Source: Pseudomonas sp. Q2-TVG4-2 (GTDB taxonomy: Bacteria > Pseudomonadota > Gammaproteobacteria > Pseudomonadales > Pseudomonadaceae). From it: a DNA stretch of 64,000 nt. The translations under genes and the position numbers were made by a program. The stretch covers positions 434,001-498,000 of the forward strand of contig NZ_LGLW01000001.1 in assembly GCF_013620795.1 (NCBI RefSeq). The letters are read 5' to 3'. This document shows, one piece after another, positions 15,996-24,710 of the stretch (positions are counted from its first letter, which is position 1; each line of letters opens with the position of its first letter). The notes beneath the pieces were generated by a model. That model saw only the letters and a list, made by a program, of their open reading frames with translations, had not been told where the DNA came from and did not search any database.

Positions 15996-17348
15996 TTAAA
16001 GGCGGCCAAGGTCGTTGACCAACGCAAGCAGCATCACCCCAACAACCAGGCTGATACCGATCTGTACTCCCCAACCCTGGACCCTGTCCGACAAGGGACG
16101 TCCACGGACCCACTCGACCATATAGAAGAGCAGATGCCCACCATCCAGGACCGGGATAGGCAATAGATTGAGTACTCCAAGGCTAATGCTCAGGTAGGCG
16201 AGGAAGTTGAGAAAGTCGCCCACGCCGGACTGTGCAGAAGCGCCCGCCACTTTAGCAATGGTTATCGGGCCGCTCAAGTTTTTTACCGAGAGCTCACCGA
16301 AGAGCATTTTTCTTAATGAATCGAGCGTCAGAACGCTCATCGTCCAGGTGCGACGGAGCCCTTCGCCGACAGCGTCAACCGGCCCGTAACTGACGTTTCG
16401 AAGCATTTCTTCCGGCCATTCGGCGCCCGCGACCCCAGCCCCCAGATACCCCCGACGTTGATCGCCGTCGCCACGCTGGGCCAGGGTCACAGGCAGCTCA
16501 ATAATCTGCCCATCACGCTCGAGTTCCAGCGGTACAGACTGGCCGCCGAGTGGCCTGACACGATCAATGACTTCCTGCCATTCGTTCAGAGACTCGCCAT
16601 CGAGGCTGACCAAACGATCGCCTAGACGTACGCCCGCCGCTTGAGCAGGCCCCTCCGGGTCTAGCTGTGCGACGATCGGGGCGATTTCCGGGCGCCAGGG
16701 TCGAATACCCAGAGAGCCGATCGGGTCCGGCTCTTCGGCACCTTTCAGCCAATCGTTCAGCTCCAGCTGCAGCCGCTGAACCTGGTCACCGTCATTTTCG
16801 CGCACGAGCATCTCGAGCGAGCCACTTTCCCCAAGGCGCCTGATCAGCTGAAGATTGACCTCTGCCCAGCCAGAAGTGGGCTTGCCGTTGACCTCGACGA
16901 TCTCCTGCCCTGCCATCAGCCCGGCGCGCGCGGCGAGGCTGCCAGCCTCGACGGCGCCAACCACAGGCCGGACCTGGTCGGTGCCGAGCATCGCCAATGC
17001 CCAGAAGAACACCAGAGCAAGCAGGAAGTTGGCCAGTGGTCCGGCCGACACGATGGCGAAGCGCTGCTTAACCGTTTTACGGTTGAATGCCTGCTCCAGT
17101 AATGCGGGCGGGACGTCTCCCTCGCGCTCATCGAGCATCTTCACGTAGCCACCGAGCGGGATCGCTGCAAGGACAAATTCGGTACCTTGACGATCATGCC
17201 AGCGCAATAATGGACGCCCGAACCCTACAGAGAAGCGCAATACCTTGACGCCACAACGGCGTGCGACCCAGAAATGGCCATACTCGTGAAAGGTTACCAA
17301 CACACCCAGCGCCACGAGGGTGCCGATGATCATGTACAGCGCGCCCAT
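15996..17348 (-). CDS. rseP: Site-2 protease RseP
   Basis: Inner-membrane zinc metalloprotease that makes the second cut in the anti-sigma factor (RseA/MucA) and so releases the envelope-stress sigma factor. The zinc motif HEYGH is at residues 21-25 in the first membrane helix; the third ligand is in the C-terminal LDGGH. Two PDZ domains lie in between (about 110-300). 450 residues. Placed just upstream of bamA, whose products feed back on the same stress response. Confidence 0.97.
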   Translation of the reverse strand: MGALYMIIGTLVALGVLVTFHEYGHFWVARRCGVKVLRFSVGFGRPLLRWHDRQGTEFVLAAIPLGGYVKMLDEREGDVPPALLEQAFNRKTVKQRFAIVSAGPLANFLLALVFFWALAMLGTDQVRPVVGAVEAGSLAARAGLMAGQEIVEVNGKPTSGWAEVNLQLIRRLGESGSLEMLVRENDGDQVQRLQLELNDWLKGAEEPDPIGSLGIRPWRPEIAPIVAQLDPEGPAQAAGVRLGDRLVSLDGESLNEWQEVIDRVRPLGGQSVPLELERDGQIIELPVTLAQRGDGDQRRGYLGAGVAGAEWPEEMLRNVSYGPVDAVGEGLRRTWTMSVLTLDSLRKMLFGELSVKNLSGPITIAKVAGASAQSGVGDFLNFLAYLSISLGVLNLLPIPVLDGGHLLFYMVEWVRGRPLSDRVQGWGVQIGISLVVGVMLLALVNDLGRL

Positions 17349-17442
17349 ATTTTCCTCTGCCCCGAAAGGCCTGTTTAGAGGCCGCCGACACCGACGACCC
17401 TGAAGCCTCGTACCGTCACGACCAGTTCGGAACGCTCAGTCG

Positions 17443-18633
17443 CTAGCGATTGCGATGGTGTAACCAGCGCGACGCCAGCGTGCGAGCCTGCGCATCGGCA
17501 GCCAGCACATCTGCCAGGCAACGCGCCGGAACCGATGCTTCCAGGTCCAGGACGTCCTCGATGATACTCGCGATTTCGGTGAAGCGAATGCGACCACTGA
17601 GGAACGCATCCACTGCCACCTCGTTAGCCGCATTGAGCATTGCCGGGGCTGTCCCGCCGTCCTGAGCAGCCTGCCGGGCAATGCGAAGACAGGGAAACCT
17701 CTGCTGATCAGGCGCCTCGAAGTCGAGACGCCCAGTTTGCAATAGGTCGAGCGCCGATACCCCCGAATTGATTCGCTCCGGCCAGGCCAGTGCATGCGCA
17801 ATCGGGGTGCGCATGTCTGGGTTTCCCAGCTGCGCCAGAACCGAGCCGTCGATGTAGTCGACCATGGAGTGGATGACGCTTTGTGGGTGAATGACCACCT
17901 CGACCTGGTCCGGACGCGCATCGAACAACCAGCACGCCTCGATGAGCTCGAGCCCCTTGTTCATCATACTGGCCGAATCAACGGATATCTTGCGCCCCAT
18001 GGACCAGTTCGGGTGCGCGCAGGCCTGATCCGGGGACACGGTAGAGAGCTGCTCCAATGGCATCTGGCGGAATGGTCCGCCGGAGGCGGTAAGCAGAATT
18101 CGCCTGACCCCTACACTGCCCAGCCCTTGCGAATAGTTACTAGGCAAACACTGAAATATGGCGTTGTGCTCGCTGTCGATGGGTAGCAACACCGCCTCAC
18201 TGTCACGCAGCGCCTGCATGAACAGCGCGCCGGACATGACCAATGCCTCCTTGTTCGCCAGCAGCACGCGCTTGCTGGCCTGGATAGCCGCCAGGGTCGG
18301 ACGCAACCCCGCGGCACCGACAATCGCCGCCATGACCACATCGACTTCGGGGTGAGCCGAGACCTCGCTCAGCCCACCTTCACCTACCAGCACGCGCGTT
18401 TTTACCCCATCGCCGTCAAGCTGGTATTGAAGCTCGTGTGCCCTGTCGCTATCAGCCACCACGGCATAACGGGGGCGATGCAGACGGCAAAGACCGCGCA
18501 ATTCGGCGATACGACTGAACGCCGTAAGCGCGAAGGCCTGGTAGCGCTCGGGATGGCGAGCGATGACGTCCAGCGTGCTCAAACCGATGGAACCGGTCGC
18601 GCCAAGGACCGTTACCTGCAAAGGCCTGTTCAC
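17443..18633 (-). CDS. dxr: 1-deoxy-D-xylulose-5-phosphate reductoisomerase
   Basis: Second step of the MEP isoprenoid pathway, making 2-C-methylerythritol 4-phosphate with NADPH. The GTG at 18633 overlaps the cdsA stop as GTGA, places GATGSIG at residues 11-17 and yields 396 residues, the usual length; the frame extends upstream to 18657 inside cdsA. Substrate and metal motifs include [21 protein letters not shown] and GGPFR. Confidence 0.96.
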   Translation of the reverse strand: MNRPLQVTVLGATGSIGLSTLDVIARHPERYQAFALTAFSRIAELRGLCRLHRPRYAVVADSDRAHELQYQLDGDGVKTRVLVGEGGLSEVSAHPEVDVVMAAIVGAAGLRPTLAAIQASKRVLLANKEALVMSGALFMQALRDSEAVLLPIDSEHNAIFQCLPSNYSQGLGSVGVRRILLTASGGPFRQMPLEQLSTVSPDQACAHPNWSMGRKISVDSASMMNKGLELIEACWLFDARPDQVEVVIHPQSVIHSMVDYIDGSVLAQLGNPDMRTPIAHALAWPERINSGVSALDLLQTGRLDFEAPDQQRFPCLRIARQAAQDGGTAPAMLNAANEVAVDAFLSGRIRFTEIASIIEDVLDLEASVPARCLADVLAADAQARTLASRWLHHRNR

Positions 18634-19445
18634 CAACCACCCCAGCCAGCGAGCCACAGCAAAACGGCGAACATCGGCACCGCAGCGGTCAGGCTGTCGA
18701 TGCGATCCATCACACCACCATGCCCAGGCAGCAGTTGACTGCTGTCCTTGATGCCCGAACTACGCTTGAACATGCTCTCAGTGAGGTCTCCCACGACCGA
18801 AATCACCACAACCAGCGCAGCGCCGAGTAGCGCCAATACCAGTTCCCGCGGCGACCAGCCTCGGTAAAGACCGACGCCGAGGGTAATCAGCAAGCTGGTA
18901 ATCAGGCCACCGATCAGGCCTTCCCAGCTCTTGCCCGGACTGACCTGAGGCGCCAACTTGCGGCGACCCAGGGCCTTGCCAGAAAAGTAGGCACCGATGT
19001 CGGCAGCCCAGACCAGCACCATGACTGCAACGATCAGCCAGTTACCTTGTGGCCACTGCTTGAGTATCACCAATGCCTGCCAGGCAGGAAGCAGTATCAA
19101 CAGACCAATGATCAGACTGCCCGCGCGCCCGCCCCAATGCCGCTGACTGCCTGGATAGCCGAGCACCAGTGCCGTTGCAACCAACCACCAAACAACACTG
19201 AGCGGGAGCAGCCAGGCAGTAAGCATCGGCAGCCGATACAGTGCCGCCAGCAGTAGGACGATGATCAGCGCATAGCCGATTCGCGCGAACTGACCGGAAA
19301 ACCCGGCCAGACGCGCCCATTCCCAGCCTCCCAGAACCACCACGATGCCAATGAAGATGGCGAATGCGAGACCTTCGAAGAGAAAGAAACCGATCAGTGC
19401 TATCGGAAGCAAAATCGCAGCGGTAATGATGCGTTGTTTCAACAT
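18630..19445 (-). CDS. cdsA: Phosphatidate cytidylyltransferase
   Basis: Makes CDP-diacylglycerol, the precursor of all phospholipids, at the inner membrane. 271 residues with about seven to eight hydrophobic helices. The C-terminal family signature reads [20 protein letters not shown] followed by [14 protein letters not shown]. It overlaps uppS by 7 nt and dxr by 4 nt. Confidence 0.97.
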   Translation of the reverse strand: MLKQRIITAAILLPIALIGFFLFEGLAFAIFIGIVVVLGGWEWARLAGFSGQFARIGYALIIVLLLAALYRLPMLTAWLLPLSVVWWLVATALVLGYPGSQRHWGGRAGSLIIGLLILLPAWQALVILKQWPQGNWLIVAVMVLVWAADIGAYFSGKALGRRKLAPQVSPGKSWEGLIGGLITSLLITLGVGLYRGWSPRELVLALLGAALVVVISVVGDLTESMFKRSSGIKDSSQLLPGHGGVMDRIDSLTAAVPMFAVLLWLAGWGGW

Positions 19446-20200
19446 TCGGCACGGACCTCTGTCTCGACCTGGTCACCAGTCTTGCCGAAACGCCGTTGCC
19501 GCTTGGCGAAGTCGGCCAGAGCGGCGCGCATGGCATCGTGCTTGAAATCCGGCCAGAACAGGTCGGAGAAATACAGCTCGGCGTAGGCCAGCTGCCACAG
19601 CAGAAAATTACTGATGCGGCGCTCGCCACCGGTACGAATGCAGAGATCCGGTAACGGCATATCACCGGTGGCGAGATAACTCTGGAAAAGTGCCGGCGTG
19701 ACCTCGTCAGGATTGAGGCGGCCGTTTTGCGCTTCGCGAGCCATCCGCTGCGCAGCCTGGACAATGTCCCATTGACCGCCGTAGTTGGCGGCAACCTGAA
19801 GCACAAAGCGGCCAGACCCAGCGGTCATCTCCTCGGCTTCGAGCATCGCGGTTTGCAGCTCGGGATGGAAGCGCGAACGATCACCGATGATCCGCAAGCT
19901 AATGCCGTTCTCGTTGAGCTTGCGCGCCTCTCGACGCAGCGCGGTCAGGAATAACTCCATCAACGCGCCAACCTCATCAGCCGGCCTTTGCCAGTTCTCA
20001 CTGGAGAAAGCAAACAGCGTCAACACTTCTACACCCGCCTCGGCACACACTTCGATGACAGCTCGCACCGCATCGACACCCGCCTTGTGCCCGGCCACAC
20101 CAGGCAAAAGACGCCGTTTTGCCCAGCGGTTGTTGCCATCCATGATGACTGCGACATGACGGGGTACATTCCGTCCGGCGATCTGCCTGACCTTTTCCAT
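19439..20200 (-). CDS. uppS: Undecaprenyl diphosphate synthase (cis-prenyltransferase)
   Basis: Elongates farnesyl-PP with eight IPP units in cis to the C55 carrier for peptidoglycan and O-antigen. The catalytic Asp21 lies in VIMDGNNRWAKRR; later motifs are FAFSSENWQRP and the RTGGERRISNFLLWQLAYAE region. 253 residues. 158 bp downstream of frr. Confidence 0.97.
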   Translation of the reverse strand: MEKVRQIAGRNVPRHVAVIMDGNNRWAKRRLLPGVAGHKAGVDAVRAVIEVCAEAGVEVLTLFAFSSENWQRPADEVGALMELFLTALRREARKLNENGISLRIIGDRSRFHPELQTAMLEAEEMTAGSGRFVLQVAANYGGQWDIVQAAQRMAREAQNGRLNPDEVTPALFQSYLATGDMPLPDLCIRTGGERRISNFLLWQLAYAELYFSDLFWPDFKHDAMRAALADFAKRQRRFGKTGDQVETEVRAEC

Positions 20201-20358
20201 GAAACGACTCTACCTGCGCTCAATCACGCTGCGAACAATGGGAGAAACTGCCGACAGCAATTCCTGGGGGTACGACTGGTTAGCCCCTCGCGCCTCGGTC
20301 CCAGCAGGATCGGCGCACTCCGACGTGAGCAGTACGGACGAAGTCCGGTACAGCACCA

Positions 20359-20916
20359 TCAAACGGCCATCAGATCGCTTTCCTTGCCTTCAAGCGACTT
20401 GTCGATTTCCGCAACGTACTTGTCGGTCAGCTTTTGAACGTCGTCCTGGCCACGGCGTTCCTCGTCCTCGCTGATTTCCTTTTCCTTGACCAGGTCCTTG
20501 AGCTGCGCAATGGCGTCGCGGCGGATGTTACGCACCGCGACACGAGCATTTTCGGCTTCGGCACGCGCCTGCTTGGTGTAGCCCTTGCGTGTTTCCTCGG
20601 TAAGCGCCGGCATCGGAACGCGGATAGTGGTGCCGGCAGTGGCCGGATTCAGGCCTAGATCAGAGGTCATGATGGCTTTTTCCACCGCCTGGATCATGCC
20701 TCTATCGAACACCGTCAACGCCAGGGTGCGCGAGTCCTCAGCGACCACGTTGGCGATCTGACGCAGCGGGGTATCGCTACCGTAATAGGAGACCATCACC
20801 CCATCGAGAATGCTCGGATGGGCGCGGCCGGTACGGATCTTGGCGAATGCATGCCCCAGGGATTCCAGGGTTTTCTTCATGCGCTCCTGGGCATCTTGTT
20901 TGATCTCGTTGATCAT
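20359..20916 (-). CDS. frr: Ribosome recycling factor
   Basis: Splits post-termination ribosomes with EF-G. 185 residues; family features include the [13 protein letters not shown] stretch near the N-terminus and the [20 protein letters not shown] helix. The ATG overlaps the pyrH stop (ATGA), as usual for this operon. Confidence 0.98.
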   Translation of the reverse strand: MINEIKQDAQERMKKTLESLGHAFAKIRTGRAHPSILDGVMVSYYGSDTPLRQIANVVAEDSRTLALTVFDRGMIQAVEKAIMTSDLGLNPATAGTTIRVPMPALTEETRKGYTKQARAEAENARVAVRNIRRDAIAQLKDLVKEKEISEDEERRGQDDVQKLTDKYVAEIDKSLEGKESDLMAV

Positions 20917-21656
20917 TGGTTCTGTTCCTCGATCAGGGTTCCTTCAGCGCCGCCGAGCACAATATTGAGCAGGGCACCGGGCTTGTTCATGTTGAACACC
21001 CGCAGCGGCATGTTGTGGTCGCGACACAGACAGATGGCGGTCAGATCCATAACGCCCAGCTTGCGGTCGAGCACGTCATCATAGGTCAACTGCTCGAATT
21101 TCTCGGCATTTGGGTCCTTGAATGGATCTGCGGTATAGACGCCATCGACCTTGGTGGCCTTGAGCACGACGTCAGCATGAATCTCGATGGCGCGCAGGCA
21201 CGCAGCCGAATCGGTAGTGAAGAACGGGTTGCCGGTACCGGCCGAGAAGATCACCACTTCGCCGCTCTTGAGGTGACGCATCGCCTTACGACGATCGTAA
21301 TGGTCGGTCACGCCGACCATGGAGATTGCAGACATTACCAGCGCAGGAATATTCGAACGCTCCAAGGCGTCGCGCATGGCCAGCGAGTTCATGACGGTCG
21401 CCAGCATACCCATATGGTCGCCAGTGACCCGATCCATGCCGGCCGCAGAAAGCGCCGCCCCGCGAAACAGGTTGCCGCCGCCAATGACCAGGCCAACCTC
21501 CACACCTATCCCTACCAACTGCCCGACTTCCAAAGCCATCCGATCAAGCACTTTAGGATCGATACCGAAGTCTTCCGAGCCCATCAGGGCTTCGCCACTT
21601 AATTTGAGCAGAATGCGTTTATAGCGGGGATTGCGTGCACTCATCTGCTGAGCCAT
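20913..21656 (-). CDS. pyrH: UMP kinase
   Basis: Phosphorylates UMP to UDP; hexameric amino-acid-kinase fold. Begins [20 protein letters not shown] with the kinase motif KLSGEALMG; further signatures are [10 protein letters not shown], the [13 protein letters not shown] nucleotide loop and KATKVDGVY. 247 residues. It follows tsf after a 194 bp gap containing a putative terminator. Confidence 0.98.
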   Translation of the reverse strand: MAQQMSARNPRYKRILLKLSGEALMGSEDFGIDPKVLDRMALEVGQLVGIGVEVGLVIGGGNLFRGAALSAAGMDRVTGDHMGMLATVMNSLAMRDALERSNIPALVMSAISMVGVTDHYDRRKAMRHLKSGEVVIFSAGTGNPFFTTDSAACLRAIEIHADVVLKATKVDGVYTADPFKDPNAEKFEQLTYDDVLDRKLGVMDLTAICLCRDHNMPLRVFNMNKPGALLNIVLGGAEGTLIEEQNQ

Positions 21657-21799
21657 TGGCGTTGTCTCTCCTGCGGCGTTTGTATGACTAAGCTGGCGTT
21701 GCGGCCAGAAAATACTGCGCTATGACAACGCAGTCACGAGTTGGTGCCAGGCGGTGACTATAGCGTGGCAAGAAAACATTTCCGCCCTCCAGTCCGACA

Positions 21800-21831
21800 A
21801 AGAGGCCGCACGCGTGAGCGGGCAGCCTCTT
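21800..21831 (-). terminator. Putative terminator or attenuator after tsf
   Basis: A hairpin with outer stem AAGAGGC/GCCTCTT (21800-21806 and 21825-21831), with GC-rich bases inside that can also pair, starts 20 bp past the tsf stop. Only a short T run follows, so it may attenuate rather than stop read-through into pyrH. Confidence 0.5.
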
Positions 21832-21850
21832 CGAGGACAGCAGAAGCGTC

Positions 21851-22720
21851 TTATTGCTTGGTGGCGGCGACCTGAGCGGCAACTTCAGCAGCGAAGTCGA
21901 CCTCGCCGCGCTCGATGCCTTCGCCTACTTCGTAACGAACGAAGGAAACGATTTCAGCGCCGGCCTTCTTCGCCAGATCGCCAACTTTGATTTCCGGATT
22001 CTTGACGAACGCCTGCTCGACCAGGCTCGCCTCTGCAAGAAACTTGCTGATGCGACCAGCCACCATCTTCTCGACGATTTCGGCAGGCTTGCCCTTGATC
22101 TTGTCTTCGTTCAGCGCCAGGAAAATCTCTTTTTCCTTGGCAACTGCTTCCTCGGAAACCTGCGACGGATCCAGGAATTGCGGATTGCTGGCCGCTACGT
22201 GCATGGCGATTTCCTTCGCCAACTCGACGCTACCGCCCTTCAGGGCAACCAGCACGCCAATGCGATGACCGTGCAGGTAGGACCCTACCAAATCAGCCTC
22301 GACGGAAGTCAGGCGACGAATATTAACGTTCTCGCCACACTTGGCGATCAGCGCTTCACGATCGGATTCCTGAGCGGCGATCAGCGGAGCGGCATCGGTC
22401 ATCTTCTCGGCGAAGGCTTTCTCGACGCTGCTGTTGACGAAATTCTTGAAGTCGTCCTGCAGGGCCAGGAAGTCAGTCTGCGAGTTGACTTCGATAATCA
22501 CGGCACGCTTGTTGTCGTCGGCAACCTTGACCGCGATAGCGCCTTCAGCAGCGATATTGCCTGCTTTCTTGGCTGCCTTGATGGCGCCAGCAGCACGCAT
22601 GTCATCGATGGCTTTCTCGATGTCGCCGCCAGCAGCGGTGAGCGCCTTTTTGCAATCCATCATGCCTTGGCCAGTACGCTCGCGCAGTTCTTTAACCAGG
22701 GCTGCAGTGATCTCTGCCAT
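21851..22720 (-). CDS. tsf: Elongation factor Ts
   Basis: Guanine-nucleotide exchange factor for EF-Tu. N-terminal UBA-like module (MAEITAALVKELRERTGQGM) then the core with the EF-Tu contact motif TDFLA (IEVNSQTDFLALQDDF). 289 residues is normal. It follows rpsB after 125 bp holding a strong hairpin, consistent with rpsB made in excess of tsf. Confidence 0.98.
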   Translation of the reverse strand: MAEITAALVKELRERTGQGMMDCKKALTAAGGDIEKAIDDMRAAGAIKAAKKAGNIAAEGAIAVKVADDNKRAVIIEVNSQTDFLALQDDFKNFVNSSVEKAFAEKMTDAAPLIAAQESDREALIAKCGENVNIRRLTSVEADLVGSYLHGHRIGVLVALKGGSVELAKEIAMHVAASNPQFLDPSQVSEEAVAKEKEIFLALNEDKIKGKPAEIVEKMVAGRISKFLAEASLVEQAFVKNPEIKVGDLAKKAGAEIVSFVRYEVGEGIERGEVDFAAEVAAQVAATKQ

Positions 22721-22787
22721 GTTCGCAAATCCTCTCGATTCGATTTTCGATCATGCCCTCAACTCGGGCGATCAATTCGGAATTGGC

Positions 22788-22812
22788 AAAAAGGGGGCAT
22801 AGCCCCCTTTCT
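22788..22812 (-). terminator. Intercistronic hairpin between rpsB and tsf
   Basis: Perfect 9-bp stem AAAGGGGGC/GCCCCCTTT (22790-22798 and 22802-22810) with a 3-base loop, followed on the minus strand by T-rich sequence (A run at 22788-22792). It lies between rpsB and tsf and can act as a partial rho-independent terminator or 3'-end stabiliser. Confidence 0.7.
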
Positions 22813-22845
22813 GTTCAACGGGTATCAGCTATGCGACAGTCGCGC

Positions 22846-23586
22846 TCAGCCTTGAGCTGCCTCAGGGGCGGCTTCTTCGACGAACTCATCAGCACCACCG
22901 GCGCCATTCTGGCGACCACGCAGCACAGCATCTGCCATGGAGCCCAGATAGAGTTGCACGGCACGGATGGCATCATCATTACCAGGAATGATGTAGTCGA
23001 CACCTTCCGGGCTGCTGTTGGTATCGACGATACCGATAACCGGAATGCCCAGCTTGTTGGCTTCGGAGATCGCAATGCGCTCGTGATCAACGTCGACGAC
23101 GAACATCGCGTCCGGCAGGCCGCCCATGTCCTTGATACCACCCAGACTGCGATCCAGCTTTTCCAGATCGCGGGTGCGCATCAGGGCTTCTTTCTTGGTC
23201 AGCTTCTCGAAGGTGCCGTCCTGCGACTGGCCTTCCAGCTCGCGCAGGCGCTTGATCGAGGCGCGGATGGTCTTGTAGTTGGTCAGCATGCCGCCCAACC
23301 AGCGATGATCGACGTACGGCGAACCACAACGAGCAGCTTCTTCACGAACGATCTTGCCAGCGGAACGCTTGGTGCCGACGAACAGAATCTTGTTCTTGCC
23401 GGCCGCCAGCTTTTCAACGAAACGCAGCGCGTCGTTGAACATCGGCAGGGTTTTTTCGAGGTTGATAATGTGAATCTTGTTGCGCGCGCCAAAGATGTAT
23501 TTATCCATCTTCGGGTTCCAGTAACGGGTCTGGTGGCCGAAGTGCACACCGGCCTTCAGCATATCGCGCATGGTGACTTGAGACAT
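22846..23586 (-). CDS. rpsB: 30S ribosomal protein S2
   Basis: Structural protein of the small subunit. Starts [20 protein letters not shown] and carries the S2 signatures [13 protein letters not shown] and [24 protein letters not shown]. 246 residues with an Ala/Glu-rich tail. First gene of the rpsB-tsf-pyrH-frr block; a leader of roughly 120 nt precedes it. Confidence 0.98.
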   Translation of the reverse strand: MSQVTMRDMLKAGVHFGHQTRYWNPKMDKYIFGARNKIHIINLEKTLPMFNDALRFVEKLAAGKNKILFVGTKRSAGKIVREEAARCGSPYVDHRWLGGMLTNYKTIRASIKRLRELEGQSQDGTFEKLTKKEALMRTRDLEKLDRSLGGIKDMGGLPDAMFVVDVDHERIAISEANKLGIPVIGIVDTNSSPEGVDYIIPGNDDAIRAVQLYLGSMADAVLRGRQNGAGGADEFVEEAAPEAAQG

Positions 23587-23715
23587 GGGACTTCCTCAGA
23601 TAAGTCGGGTTAGGCCTCCACGCGTCCCGATATCCAACTCTTGCGAGCACCCAGGATACCGTGTCGACACGTGTGTGGGGTCAGGCTCGGCAGGTACTCC
23701 CGCAGAGCGGCGCGT

Positions 23716-23721
23716 TTTATA
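23716..23721 (-). promoter_or_regulatory. Putative extended -10 element for rpsB
   Basis: On the minus strand the sequence TGC-TATAAA reads as an extended -10, about 130 nt before the rpsB start. I see no convincing -35 at the right distance. The implied leader of about 120 nt is long enough for an S2 autoregulatory structure, but none was identified. Confidence 0.4.
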
Positions 23722-23865
23722 GCACAAAGGAGCACCAGAGGCTAGCGCAGACTCAAATCCATCACAGCAAGCAAAGCGGCCGTCAGGCGCCGATAGCGCT
23801 TCAGCCCCGCCTGCAGGCCGGGGTTCTTTGGTTTATCATTTGCCCCTTCAATACTTCCGCCTGCG

Positions 23866-23883
23866 CCTCTTGGCGCCAAGAGG
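23866..23883 (+). promoter_or_regulatory. Perfect 18-bp palindrome covering the map ribosome binding site
   Basis: CCTCTTGGCGCCAAGAGG is a perfect dyad. As RNA it folds to a 7-bp stem with GCGC loop that buries AAGAGG (23878-23883), the only plausible Shine-Dalgarno before the map ATG at 23889. It could lower or regulate translation, or be a DNA-binding site. Confidence 0.7.
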
Positions 23884-23888
23884 ATTGC

Positions 23889-24671
23889 ATGACTGTTTCC
23901 ATCAAGACGCCTGAAGATATCGAGAAGATGCGCATTGCCGGCCGCCTGGCCGCCGAAGTACTGGAAATGATTGCCGAACATGTCAAGCCGGGCGTCACCA
24001 CCGAAGAGCTGGACCGTCTCTGCCATGACCATATCGTCAACGTGCAACAGGCCATACCCGCCCCACTCAACTACAAGGGATTCCCGAAGTCGATCTGCAC
24101 CTCGATCAATCACGTGGTCTGTCACGGCATTCCCAACGACAAGCCACTGAAGGATGGCGATATTCTCAATATCGACATCACCGTCATCAAGGATGGCTAC
24201 CACGGCGATACCAGCCGGATGTTCCTCGTCGGCAACGCGCCGGAATGGGCCGGGCGCCTCTGCAAGATCACCCAGGAATGCCTCTATAAAGGTATCGAGA
24301 TTGTCCGCCCCGGCACCCGCCTCGGTGACATCGGCGAAGTGATTCAGAAGCATGCGGAAAAGAATGGCTTTTCTGTTGTTCGTGAATACTGCGGACATGG
24401 CATCGGCAAGGTATTCCACGAAGAACCCCAGGTACTGCACTACGGCCGAGCAGGCACCGGCCTGGAGCTGAAGGAAGGCATGACCTTTACCATCGAGCCG
24501 ATGATCAACCAGGGCCGTTCGGAAACCCGTTTGCTTGGTGATGGATGGACAGCCATCACCAAGGATCGCAAGCTATCGGCACAATGGGAACACACGATCG
24601 TGGTCACCGCTGACGGCTACGAAATCTTCACCCTGCGCAGCGATGACACCATCGCCCGCACCTCGCCGTGA
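23889..24671 (+). CDS. map: Methionine aminopeptidase type I
   Basis: Removes the initiator Met from new proteins; two-metal enzyme. The frame is open from 23661 but homology and the nearby AAGAGG point to the ATG at 23889 (MTVSIKTPEDIEKMRIAGRL). Metal ligands fall in DITVIKDGYHGDTS, CGHGIGKVFHEEP, TIEPM and QWEHT; the substrate His is in INHVVCHGIP. 260 residues. Divergent from rpsB and 39 bp before glnD. Confidence 0.97.
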   Translation: MTVSIKTPEDIEKMRIAGRLAAEVLEMIAEHVKPGVTTEELDRLCHDHIVNVQQAIPAPLNYKGFPKSICTSINHVVCHGIPNDKPLKDGDILNIDITVIKDGYHGDTSRMFLVGNAPEWAGRLCKITQECLYKGIEIVRPGTRLGDIGEVIQKHAEKNGFSVVREYCGHGIGKVFHEEPQVLHYGRAGTGLELKEGMTFTIEPMINQGRSETRLLGDGWTAITKDRKLSAQWEHTIVVTADGYEIFTLRSDDTIARTSP

Positions 24672-24710
24672 TCGTTTACCCCTATTGACGCTCTGACGGA
24701 GGGCGATGGC

